Of a stretch of DNA of 64,000 bases, positions 16,777 through 24,612 are shown in pieces. Position 1 is the first letter of the stretch, and every line of letters begins with the position of its first letter. The notes under the pieces are model-generated. The model worked only from the letters and a program-made list of their open reading frames with translations, had not been told where the DNA came from and searched no databases. Origin of the DNA: Dyadobacter sp. SG02 (GTDB lineage: Bacteria; Bacteroidota; Bacteroidia; Cytophagales; Spirosomataceae); the NCBI RefSeq assembly GCF_900109045.1, contig NZ_FNYL01000014.1, forward strand, positions 1 through 64,000, written 5' to 3'. Made by a program: the position numbers and the translations under genes.

Positions 16777-17829
16777 TTAATTCAGATTCAGGCTTGAAAT
16801 TCCATTTTTGGCAAAGTCGGCACAAAGATTAAATGTCGTTTGTGCCCTCAGCTGTGCCGTACCGCCCAGCAGGATAGATTTTACTTTGGCTTCGTCGTCC
16901 TGAAATTTTCGCACATTCTGAAAATAGCCTGTGACAGCATTATATGCCCCGAAAACCGTTCCCATAGTCGTAGGCAGCTGCTGCGTGGGATTTGTAAGCG
17001 CATACTCATAGACGTCGTCCACGATATTTGTGAATTGTGTTGATAGCGCGTTAACCTTGCCGTCCCTAATATTTCCAAGAACCTCCCGGTTAGGGGCCAT
17101 GGCAATCTCAATCAACTTTTTCAATTGAGGGTCGGTAATTGGCTTTTTGGCCCAATGATTAAAAATCTCTCCGACCTCGTCAGAAAACTTGTTGGCAATC
17201 CCCATAACCTTATGAGCTGTTCTCAATCGCTCGACTGCGTTACTGGTGTGCCTGATCTTCACGACATTGGTCATGTTTTTCATAGCGGCATTTAAAGTGT
17301 TCGTGCAAACGATCCTTACCGGTGTAAACGCTGCCGTGATACTGCCGCTGCCATCGTGTGAGGTTGTCAGGAACAGATACTTTTCAATCATGTCGTTGCT
17401 ACCAACCTGGATGTATCCGGGTAGTTTCGCTGTGATAAAGATCCGCTCACCTTTGCCAAGTGCACCGGCAGTTTCGTAAAGGATTCCGTCAGTTTCGACG
17501 ATACTATCGAAAAATGTAAATGCATCCCGGTTCTGCACAATCTGATAGTCTTTCCCAACCACGCCCAACACTGCATTGTTGTCTGTTCTCATGGTCGCGA
17601 AATATCCTGGAACAAGTGCGGAGCCGTTTAGTTGTTGGTTCGATGAATTTTTGACCAGTGCGGTTAGATCTGCTTTTTCAACCTGATAGTCAAGCCCCGC
17701 GTGGGAGATTGCGTCTTTGCTGTTAGGGTACTGGTCGACAATTTGACCGAGGCCGTGCCAAGCTTTTTCTTTGACCGAGAAGAAATTGTGTTTGCCTGTG
17801 TTTTCGTCGAAATTGATGTTGTGAGCCAT
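16777..17829 (-). CDS. DUF932 domain protein (phage/plasmid-like, TIGR03299 type)
   Basis: The 350-residue protein begins MAHNINFDENTGKHNFFSVK and continues with AWHGLGQIVDQYPNSKDAI and GKDYQIVQNRDAFTFFDSIV, hallmarks of the DUF932 phage/plasmid-like family. A conserved TPVRIVCTNTLNAAM lies near residue 175. The family is found on phages, plasmids and integrative elements; its function is not established. It stands alone between convergent neighbours inside the island. Confidence 0.85.
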   Translation of the reverse strand: MAHNINFDENTGKHNFFSVKEKAWHGLGQIVDQYPNSKDAISHAGLDYQVEKADLTALVKNSSNQQLNGSALVPGYFATMRTDNNAVLGVVGKDYQIVQNRDAFTFFDSIVETDGILYETAGALGKGERIFITAKLPGYIQVGSNDMIEKYLFLTTSHDGSGSITAAFTPVRIVCTNTLNAAMKNMTNVVKIRHTSNAVERLRTAHKVMGIANKFSDEVGEIFNHWAKKPITDPQLKKLIEIAMAPNREVLGNIRDGKVNALSTQFTNIVDDVYEYALTNPTQQLPTTMGTVFGAYNAVTGYFQNVRKFQDDEAKVKSILLGGTAQLRAQTTFNLCADFAKNGISSLNLN

Positions 17830-18183
17830 GATCGTAGCTGTTAGAAGTTAGAAATTGTTTTCTTTCTTCTTCCTCTCGCTCCCTCAAATGAATGTTTGAC
17901 AAAGAAAAAACGAGAAAAAAGAAAGCCCTTCTATCAGTGGCCCCGGATATAGCCAAAAGGAAACGGAATAAGTGCCGCAGGCTGGCGGCCGGCTTTCGGG
18001 CATCTACTAGCAATAGAAAAGGCCGCCATTATGCCGTAAGCTTTTGGCGACCTTATGAGAATCTCGGAAAATGGGGCCACTTATTTAGCTGCGCTTTTGC
18101 CGAGTTCTGTTTGTCCAAACATTGCTTTGATAGTGTCTTTCCTGTTGAGAATTCTTCCGAAATTCTTATGACTTATATACAAA
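17830..18183. other. Intergenic stretch between DUF932 and integrase genes
   Basis: About 350 bp upstream of the DUF932 gene. A plus-strand frame at 17892-18236 is open (114 codons), but its product is rich in basic and aromatic residues, has no recognisable domain and overlaps the integrase terminator, so I do not call it a gene. The stretch presumably carries the DUF932 promoter. Confidence 0.45.
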
Positions 18184-18212
18184 AGAGCCGTCAATACTTG
18201 CCTGACGGCTCT
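18184..18212 (-). terminator. Rho-independent terminator of the integrase gene
   Basis: AGAGCCGTCA and TGACGGCTCT form a perfect 10-bp stem with a 9-base loop. On the minus strand it is followed by TTTTG, 21 bp after the integrase stop. Confidence 0.8.
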
Positions 18213-18232
18213 CAACGTTTGTGTTCTTTCTA

Positions 18233-19465
18233 TTAATGACCTGCGACAGTTTTGACAGCCATGCGTCCTTTCAAAGCCTGCATGTCCTCACTTACTTTCA
18301 AATCCAAGATTTTCGCATAAATCTGTGTTGTACGGATATTGGTGTGCCCAAGCATTTTGGAAACACTTTCTATTGGAACACCATTTTGCAAAGTAATCGT
18401 AGTTGCGAAAGTATGCCTGGCAACATGCGACGTCAGAACCTTATCGATACCGCAAACGACTGCGATCTCTTTGAGGTAGTCGTTCATTTTTTGATTGCTG
18501 GGTACCGGAAGAACAAGTCCGCGAGACTCGCAAATAGGATCATCTTCGTATCGCGCGATTATCGCCAGCGCTTCGGGAAGAAGCGGGATGTGCGACTTAA
18601 CGTTAGTCTTGGTACGCTGCGTGAAAATCCATTGATCGCCATCAATTCCTCTCGCGATATCGCTTCTTTCGAGGCTCTGAATATCTGAGTAAGCAAGGCC
18701 GGTGTAACAACAGAAAAGAAAAGTATCTCGAACCTGGGTAAGCCGATCACTCGCGAACTGCTTCTCGGCAAGGAGGGCAAGTTCCTCTTTTGTGAGAATT
18801 GCCTTGTCAACTTTTTTGAACTTACCCTTGAAATTTAAATAGGGGTCAAGATTCATCCAGCCATTCCCAAGGCAGATATTCACAATTTTGCGAAACATCT
18901 TCATGTGTTTCACCACTGCATTGTTTCCCATTTTGCGGATCGAACGGAGATGAAACTCGTAGTCGGCGATGAAGGCAAAATCAATGCGGCTAATATCGAA
19001 GTCGGTTGTATTGAAATTTGCTTTCAGGAAGCTTTCGGTGTGCCGTCTCAAAACCTCGTAGCGTTTGAATGTTCCGATAGCGTATTCCTGGCCAACTAGC
19101 GAGTGCATCCGCCGATTGTGCTCTACAATCACCGCCATCAACATTCGCTGTTTTGGGCCGATTCCCAAGAATTTGTTTTTAATGCTTTCGGCAGTTGCAA
19201 GCTCGCCCTGGCGAATTAAGGAAGCATGTGCGTCCAAGAATTGTTGTTCGAGGTTACCCAAATAGGCGTTGAGTGACTTCACGGCCTCCTTGTTACCTAA
19301 CACCCGACCTGCCCCCGTATTCCAGGTCTTAGGGTCGCACTCACGTCCGGTCGCAAGTTCTGACCTCTTACTCTCAACGGTAATCCTTAGGTAGATGGGC
19401 ATAGGCCCGGTTTGATAATTTCTCGGCTTCTTCAAATAGAAAAGCAGACTCAGCTTTGTTTTCAT
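18233..19465 (-). CDS. Tyrosine site-specific integrase (CTnDOT-like)
   Basis: The 410-residue protein starts MKTKLSLLFYLKKPRN (ATG 19465; an ATG two codons earlier is possible). It has an arm-binding domain (about 1-85), a SAM-like core-binding domain (about 105-205) and a C-terminal catalytic domain. The catalytic HxxRH is in TSHVARHTFATTI, then GHTNIRTTQIYAK supplies the last His and the nucleophilic Tyr. The usual first Arg (TGLR) is replaced in CCYTGLAYSDIQSL, as known for the CTnDOT family. It integrates and excises the element, probably next to the tRNA-Lys gene 257 bp away. Confidence 0.93.
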   Translation of the reverse strand: MKTKLSLLFYLKKPRNYQTGPMPIYLRITVESKRSELATGRECDPKTWNTGAGRVLGNKEAVKSLNAYLGNLEQQFLDAHASLIRQGELATAESIKNKFLGIGPKQRMLMAVIVEHNRRMHSLVGQEYAIGTFKRYEVLRRHTESFLKANFNTTDFDISRIDFAFIADYEFHLRSIRKMGNNAVVKHMKMFRKIVNICLGNGWMNLDPYLNFKGKFKKVDKAILTKEELALLAEKQFASDRLTQVRDTFLFCCYTGLAYSDIQSLERSDIARGIDGDQWIFTQRTKTNVKSHIPLLPEALAIIARYEDDPICESRGLVLPVPSNQKMNDYLKEIAVVCGIDKVLTSHVARHTFATTITLQNGVPIESVSKMLGHTNIRTTQIYAKILDLKVSEDMQALKGRMAVKTVAGH

Positions 19466-19492
19466 AACCATTTACAGGTTTAATAGTTGAAC

Positions 19493-19524
19493 AAAAGTAG
19501 TCTTGCAAGCCTAGTCAGCGCAAG
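19493..19524 (-). promoter_or_regulatory. Predicted integrase promoter
   Basis: On the minus strand TACTTTTG (19493-19500) matches the Bacteroidota -7 consensus TAnnTTTG, and CTTG (19521-19524) lies 20 bp upstream as a -33 element. The -33 element overlaps the palindrome at 19521-19547. Confidence 0.5.
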
Positions 19525-19547
19525 ATGTCCACCGCATGGACATCTTG
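19521..19547. repeat. 11-bp inverted repeat at the integrase promoter
   Basis: CAAGATGTCCA (19521-19531) and TGGACATCTTG (19537-19547) are exact reverse complements around CCGCA. The position over the predicted -33 element suggests an operator for an element regulator, though an integrase binding site is possible. Confidence 0.75.
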
Positions 19548-19571
19548 TAAATCAATTGGTTACGCGAATTC

Positions 19572-19618
19572 TGGTGAGTAAACTTTTGAGGCTGATTGAC
19601 TCACCGAATTACTCACCA
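19572..19618. repeat. Repeated GGTGAGT/ACTCACC motifs between integrase and tRNA-Lys
   Basis: TGGTGAGTAA (19572-19581) is the exact reverse complement of TTACTCACCA (19609-19618), and a third copy of ACTCACC lies at 19599-19605. Short repeats in both orientations beside an integrase gene resemble arm-type integrase sites of attachment regions. Confidence 0.6.
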
Positions 19619-19662
19619 AAACTTTGAGAATATTTGAACGTTTTGGTATAGTAGGGGCAAAC

Positions 19663-19697
19663 AAAAAAGCCTGCAATCGTTTGATTTGCAGGCTTTT
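19663..19697 (-). terminator. Terminator of tRNA-Lys
   Basis: AAAAGCCTGCAA (19665-19676) and TTGCAGGCTTTT (19686-19697) form a perfect 12-bp stem with a 9-base loop. On the minus strand the stem is followed by a T-run, 25 bp beyond the tRNA 3' end. Confidence 0.75.
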
Positions 19698-19721
19698 GAT
19701 GCTTTTTGTTACCTCTTCAAG

Positions 19722-19794
19722 TGATCCCGCTGGGATTCGAACCCAGGACCCATACATTAAAAGTGTATTGCTCTACCAGCTGAGCTACGGAATC
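19722..19794 (-). tRNA. tRNA-Lys (anticodon TTT)
   Basis: Read on the minus strand, GATTCCG pairs with CGGGATC as the acceptor stem (one T-G pair) before discriminator A. Then come a D arm AGCTCAGCTGGTAGAGC, an anticodon loop CTTTTAA with TTT, and a T arm with GGTTCGAATCC. CCA is not encoded. The 3' end faces the integrase gene, the usual arrangement for a tRNA-targeted element. An intact terminator directly behind it means the att core may lie downstream of the tRNA rather than inside it. Confidence 0.95.
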
Positions 19795-20261
19795 GATCTA
19801 TATGTTAGTGGCGCTTTTTCTGACTCTTTACAACTCCGTGGCCTTCATGAAAACTTAACATTCGGGCTTTTCTTTGTTTCGATCTGTCTGCCGCAGCGCC
19901 GTATCGTGGTGCAAAAGTACAATTGGGATTTTATCAAACAAATTTTGAGAGCACTATTTTTTGGGCGGAAATGCAGGAAATTTCGCAATTGGCTCAGATT
20001 TAGAAATTTAAACGCCTAAAAAAATTTAAATTTTTTTGATTTCATATCCCGGTAATATGCGGCGGCTGTGCGGCTTGGTGGCAGCGGGAGCGATCGTGCC
20101 GCGGGCGGGTGGAAAGTTAGGGCGATAAAGCGCCATTCCGGATATCAGATGTTTTCCGCCAGCTATGTGGTGAGTGGTGCCGGATTTGAAGCGGTGGCCT
20201 TTACCGTACGGTTTTGGGCGATTTTTAGGGTATCAATCAATCAAAATTCAACAACAGGCGT
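19795..20261. other. Intergenic region right of tRNA-Lys
   Basis: About 470 bp with no gene I can support. It carries the tRNA promoter region and an A/T-rich run around 20015-20040. Plus-strand frames overlapping the tRNA antisense and at 20068-20310 lack recognisable features. Confidence 0.5.
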
Positions 20262-20405
20262 ATGGAAAGAGGCGGTAATCCGGCAAAAAAAGAGGGGAGG
20301 AGATTGGTGAAAGGGGAGATCAGGAAGTTTTTTGACCGGGAGTTCGACTGGATTGCATTATTGCTGATCACGGTGATCATCCTGCTGAGCCTCGTATTTT
20401 TTTGA
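20262..20405 (+). CDS. Tiny single-helix membrane protein
   Basis: ATG 20262 gives 47 residues: a basic N-terminus (MERGGNPAKKEGRRLVK), FFDREFDW, then one hydrophobic helix (IALLLITVIILLSLVFF) ending at the stop. The tail-anchored layout with a positive cytoplasmic side fits a real small membrane protein. No family is recognised. Confidence 0.45.
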   Translation: MERGGNPAKKEGRRLVKGEIRKFFDREFDWIALLLITVIILLSLVFF

Positions 20406-20425
20406 ACGTCGGTCACACATCCCTT

Positions 20426-20605
20426 ATGAAGACATTTTTAGGTTACCTCACTTTCGCGGCGTTGCTCGTACTTTGTTACATCGAAAAAATCAATGCCGAG
20501 GAGGCGAAAAGCCAAGTTCGCGGTCGCGCTGGCAGGCATAATGCAGCGCCGCACTTGCCCGCGTGGGCGGAACGGCCTGCCACGGTGGCGCGGCTCGGAG
20601 AGTAA
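20426..20605 (+). CDS. Small hypothetical exported or membrane-anchored peptide
   Basis: From ATG 20426 the product has 59 residues. MKTFLGYLTFAALLVLCYIE is a likely signal or anchor segment, followed by a short polar, Arg/Ala-rich tail. It starts 20 bp after the preceding tiny ORF. No homology is recognised and the tail may not be coding. Confidence 0.3.
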   Translation: MKTFLGYLTFAALLVLCYIEKINAEEAKSQVRGRAGRHNAAPHLPAWAERPATVARLGE

Positions 20606-20659
20606 GAAGCCCGGCGGTTGCGCTTAAAGATATTATTTGCTCAGCTTTCTTCAACCCGC

Positions 20660-23600
20660 ATGCGGATTACGTTTTTTTTGACGCTCATTTTCCTCCTCGG
20701 CGGGAGTGTCTGCGCGCAGATGCCCATGCTCTCGCTCGAACATCTCACGACAAAGGAGGGCTTGCCTTCGAATGACGTCTGGTGCCTCAACAAGGACCGC
20801 CGCGGTTTTCTCTGGATCGGTACGGGGCGGAATCTCTGCCGCTACGATGGTTATTCGTTCCTGCGGCTCGATAGTTTGCAGCTCGGCTATTGCTCAGGTG
20901 TTTCCACGGATTCCAAAGGCGATTTGTACACGTCGGTGGATACACGCGGCATTGCCAGGATTGATCGTAATACCATGGAGGTGACCACCTTGGTGCGCAA
21001 TAACTACGACGACGAGGATACCGGTAACGACCTTCACGAACAGGGAATGGTGGATTCGTACGATCAGATGTGGGTTTGCGATTATACTTCGGTGCAGCGG
21101 TACGACATCGCGAAAAAGAAGCTTTCCCGCTACACTTTTGCCGCATCGGGCAACGGAGGCGATGTGTACCAATACGCCAGCTTTTTCGAGGACCGTCAAC
21201 GTGTATTGTGGATCGTTTCGGAGCTGGGTTTGTATTATTACGACCGCCGGCAGGACAAGCTGGTATGCGTGCTGGGCCCGGCGGCGATTTATCCCGAAAA
21301 CCGTATCACGATACGCCTGAGCCGCGGTTCGCAGGATGCTGCCGGTAACCTTTGGATCGGCGGTTATGAATTTGGATTGATCAAATATTCGCCGTCCGAT
21401 CACAGTTTTTCGATCCGCAAAGCTGGTTTTGAACAGAATGACGTGGTTTGTGCCCGGGAATCGCGGGATGAGAATGGTCACAAGGTGATTTTCGTGGGGA
21501 CCAATGACGGGGTGAGCGTATATTACCCGGAGCGCGACGAACTTTTTCACCTGCCCGAATTTTTCAATCAGGGCATCCGTATCAAGGACATGTACGACGA
21601 TGCGGCGAACGGCATTCTGTGGATCGGGACGAGCGACGGCATATTCAAATACCGTTACCGGAACATCGGTGTCCGTACGGTGGCTATACCGGCGGATGTC
21701 GTGCGCCTGCCTGTGCAGGTTACAAGCATCGAGCCCGCGGAGGAAGGCAGTTACTGGCTCGGGTTATCACATTCGGGCGTATTGCATTGGCAGCCTTCTT
21801 CGAACCGGTTCAAACTTCACCGCTTTGATCAGGCGGAGGCTTTCACCAATAAAGTCAGGGTGATCGGAGGAAAGGCATTTGTGTTTACGGAAAAAGGGAC
21901 TTTTACGGGTGATGTCGCATCGGATCGCTTCCAGAGCTGGCCGGGAGCCGCGAAATTGTTCAGTAATCCCGATTTTCGGGACGGATTAATGGACCGCAAA
22001 GGCCGTTTATGGATCGCCAACCTCAACGAGGGCCTGAAAGTGATCGACCCCGTAACGAACCGTGAACTGCATCTTTGGGCGCCGGAGCAGGGGCGGAAAC
22101 TGGTGCATCAGAGTTACATCAAAGGCATCCGCGAAACACCGGACGGAAGGATCTGGATCGCCACCTGTTCGAGAGGATTGTTCTTTTTTGATGAAAAAAG
22201 GGCTGTTTTTACCAATCTCCGGGAATTGGCTGTGAATAAAAACAGACGGCTTGGCGGCGATTGCATCAATGCCATTCAGGTCGCACGCGACGGCTCTATC
22301 CTGGTTGCCAGCTGGGGCGGCGTTTCGAGGATAGCGGCCAGCGGTTTGATCACAGATTCGTTCGATTTTAATTCGGGTAGTTTGAAGGATACTTACTGTT
22401 CCAATATCGCCGAGATGCCCGACGGCCGCCTGTGGTTCAGTACCAACGAGGGCATTCACATCGTCGATCCCAAAACGCGGTCCGTCAGTTACCTCACGAC
22501 GATCGAAGGCCTTCGCAGCAATGCACCGGTGGGTTTCTACTTCCATGCGCCGGGTGAGTTGCTGCTGGGATATATCAACACATTGAACATACTCGACATG
22601 AAACGCCTCGGTGGCAATGTCCGCTCGCCGGAGATTGCCCTGGCCTCGGTGGAGGTGAAAGGCAAAAAGGTATTTCAGGACCCTGCCAGCGAAATTGTGC
22701 TGCAACCGGACGAGAATTCGGTCAATTTCAGTTTTACCACCTTGAATTTCGAACCCGCCTCGCAGAATCGTTTCAGTTATCAGCTGGAAGGTTATGACGA
22801 TGAATGGTCGGACATTGGCAATGAGCATGCGGTTTCTTTCGCGAACCTGCCCGCGGGCTCGTATACGTTACGCGTGCGAAGCAGCAATGCGTCGGGCGTA
22901 GCAAGCAAGGAACCACTCGTGGTAAGGCTCACGATCAATCCTTATTTTACGAGTACCTTGTTTTTTCGGGTGCTTATCGGTCTTACGATCGCCGGGCTGA
23001 TCGTCGCCATGATGCGCTGGCGGGTCAACACGCTGGCGGAGCGGAACCGGCTCGACCACCAGATCACCGAATGGCGGCTGAAAGCATTACAGTCGCAAAT
23101 GAACCCGCATTTTCTTTTCAACTCCCTCAATTCAGTGCAGAATTATCTGCTTACCAATCGTGGCGTGGAGGGTGCCAAGTACCTTTCCAAGTTTTCGAAG
23201 CTGGTGCGGCGCATTATGGAGAACTCCAACCATCAGTATTTGTCTTTCGAGAAGATCATCGATACGCTCAGGATGTATGTCGAGATCGAATCTTTCCGGT
23301 TCAATCACGAGTTTACCTACACTTTTGATATTGAAGAAAATGACGTGCTTCTGGATACCCAGCTGCCGCCGATGCTGTTGCAGCCATACGTGGAAAATGC
23401 GATCTGGCATGGACTGATGCCCAAAGAAGGGGAAAAGAAACTGACGATCACCGCCCGCCTCAGCGACCGGCACATTCTCTGCACGATCGAGGACAATGGC
23501 GTAGGCCGCGATTTCGCGCCCCGTTTAGAAGGGCATATTTCGCGCGGCCAGGAGATGACGCGGGGTATTTTCGAGGCGCTGCGGCACAAGGACAGCGAGG

Positions 23601-23689
23601 CCCGCATTGAAATGGTCGACCTTTTCGACGACCGGAACAAGCCGGCCGGAACGCTGGTAAAAATGATTATCCCTATTGAAAATGTATAA
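20660..23689 (+). CDS. Sensor histidine kinase with beta-propeller and Y_Y_Y domains (LytS type)
   Basis: ATG 20660 gives 1009 residues and a direct signal peptide (MRITFFLTLIFLLGGSVCAQ). The periplasmic part has reg_prop propeller repeats (LPSNDVWCLNKDRRGFLWIG and several later DGRxW(I/F) copies), then a Y_Y_Y domain (FSYQLEGYDDEWSDIG). A membrane helix near residue 770 leads to a His_kinase domain: MNPHFLFN with the phospho-accepting His, then the ATPase boxes ENAIWHGL and DNGVGRD. It senses an external, probably glycan or cell-surface, signal and phosphorylates the LytTR regulator encoded 3 bp downstream. Confidence 0.93.
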   Translation: MRITFFLTLIFLLGGSVCAQMPMLSLEHLTTKEGLPSNDVWCLNKDRRGFLWIGTGRNLCRYDGYSFLRLDSLQLGYCSGVSTDSKGDLYTSVDTRGIARIDRNTMEVTTLVRNNYDDEDTGNDLHEQGMVDSYDQMWVCDYTSVQRYDIAKKKLSRYTFAASGNGGDVYQYASFFEDRQRVLWIVSELGLYYYDRRQDKLVCVLGPAAIYPENRITIRLSRGSQDAAGNLWIGGYEFGLIKYSPSDHSFSIRKAGFEQNDVVCARESRDENGHKVIFVGTNDGVSVYYPERDELFHLPEFFNQGIRIKDMYDDAANGILWIGTSDGIFKYRYRNIGVRTVAIPADVVRLPVQVTSIEPAEEGSYWLGLSHSGVLHWQPSSNRFKLHRFDQAEAFTNKVRVIGGKAFVFTEKGTFTGDVASDRFQSWPGAAKLFSNPDFRDGLMDRKGRLWIANLNEGLKVIDPVTNRELHLWAPEQGRKLVHQSYIKGIRETPDGRIWIATCSRGLFFFDEKRAVFTNLRELAVNKNRRLGGDCINAIQVARDGSILVASWGGVSRIAASGLITDSFDFNSGSLKDTYCSNIAEMPDGRLWFSTNEGIHIVDPKTRSVSYLTTIEGLRSNAPVGFYFHAPGELLLGYINTLNILDMKRLGGNVRSPEIALASVEVKGKKVFQDPASEIVLQPDENSVNFSFTTLNFEPASQNRFSYQLEGYDDEWSDIGNEHAVSFANLPAGSYTLRVRSSNASGVASKEPLVVRLTINPYFTSTLFFRVLIGLTIAGLIVAMMRWRVNTLAERNRLDHQITEWRLKALQSQMNPHFLFNSLNSVQNYLLTNRGVEGAKYLSKFSKLVRRIMENSNHQYLSFEKIIDTLRMYVEIESFRFNHEFTYTFDIEENDVLLDTQLPPMLLQPYVENAIWHGLMPKEGEKKLTITARLSDRHILCTIEDNGVGRDFAPRLEGHISRGQEMTRGIFEALRHKDSEARIEMVDLFDDRNKPAGTLVKMIIPIENV

Positions 23690-23692
23690 GTT

Positions 23693-24499
23693 ATGACCCA
23701 ATCTCTACGCGCTGTCATTATCGACGACGAAACGAATGCCCGCGAGGCGCTTACCAACCTGCTCCGGATTGTGTGTCCGGAAGTCGAAGTTTGCGGGGAG
23801 GCGCGGAACGCCGACGTCGGCATTTCGCTCATCCGGCAGGAACGTCCAAACCTGATCTTCCTCGACATTCAAATGCCAGGTAAAAATGGCTTCGACCTGC
23901 TTTCCAGCTTCGAGAAGATTGATTTTGGGGTCATTTTCACGACGGCCTACCAGGAGTATGCCATCCGTGCATTCCGTTTCAGCGCGATCGATTACCTGCT
24001 CAAACCCATCGACCCCGACGAACTGCAAACTGCCGTCGCGAAGTTCAGGAACAAAGTAGGGAGCGTGAATCCCGAGCAGCTGCGGATTTTGCACGAGCAG
24101 CTGGACCCCGTCCGTGCTCCGAGGCTGATCGAGCGGAAGCGTAACGATCATCAGCGCATTGCATTGCCTACCGCGGAGGGCATCCATTTCGTGCAAATGA
24201 CGGACATTATCCAATGCGAGTCACTGGGTTCCTACACCAAATTCCACCTCGTCAAAGGTCCTGCCATCGTCGTTTCACGGCTTTTGAAAGAGTATGAGGA
24301 AATCCTCGACAATTACTATTTCTTCCGTGTGCATCAATCCAATATCATCAACCTCGAACACATCAAGCGGTACGTCAAGGGCGACGGCGGGCAGGTCTGG
24401 ATGAGCGATAATACGGAAATCGAGGTTTCGCGGCGGCGCAAGGATGAGTTCCTGTCCCTCTTGTCTGATTTTTACGTGAATTCGGGTAAACTGAAATAG
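23693..24499 (+). CDS. LytTR family response regulator
   Basis: The 268-residue protein has a receiver domain (residues 4-120) with acidic pocket VIIDDE, phospho-acceptor Asp in LIFLDIQMPGKNGFDLL, a conserved Thr (FTTAYQEYA) and the Lys in LLKPID. A LytTR DNA-binding domain (about 160-262) follows, with IIQCESLGSYTKFHL and FFRVHQSNIINL. It pairs with the kinase encoded just upstream. The siderophore receptor gene 113 bp downstream is a plausible target. Confidence 0.95.
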   Translation: MTQSLRAVIIDDETNAREALTNLLRIVCPEVEVCGEARNADVGISLIRQERPNLIFLDIQMPGKNGFDLLSSFEKIDFGVIFTTAYQEYAIRAFRFSAIDYLLKPIDPDELQTAVAKFRNKVGSVNPEQLRILHEQLDPVRAPRLIERKRNDHQRIALPTAEGIHFVQMTDIIQCESLGSYTKFHLVKGPAIVVSRLLKEYEEILDNYYFFRVHQSNIINLEHIKRYVKGDGGQVWMSDNTEIEVSRRRKDEFLSLLSDFYVNSGKLK

Positions 24500-24556
24500 T
24501 ATACCTGGATTTCCGGGCCTGCGAAGCGAGAAGCTGGCAGGCGATCTTTCTTCTTT

Positions 24557-24604
24557 TTTGTTGTTTAGATTTAGTTTAAATAATATTTTTGCGCGAAATC
24601 TAAA
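24557..24604 (+). promoter_or_regulatory. Promoter and 9-bp inverted repeat before the siderophore receptor
   Basis: TTG near 24561 and TATTTTTG (24584-24591, TAnnTTTG type) are 20 bp apart. TTTAGATTT (24564-24572) and AAATCTAAA (24596-24604) are exact reverse complements flanking the -7 box, a plausible operator for an iron or envelope regulator. Confidence 0.5.
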
Positions 24605-24612
24605 TCTATGCT

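Noticed and set aside
17892..18236. Plus-strand frame of 114 codons between DUF932 and integrase
   Set aside because: Low-complexity basic product, no signal or domain, and it runs through the integrase terminator.
19624..20019. Plus-strand frame of 131 codons overlapping tRNA-Lys
   Set aside because: It reads the antisense of the tRNA, a common artefact, and its product has no recognisable domain.
20068..20310. Plus-strand frame of 80 codons upstream of the sensor kinase
   Set aside because: No recognisable features and it overlaps the better-supported tiny membrane ORF at 20262-20405.
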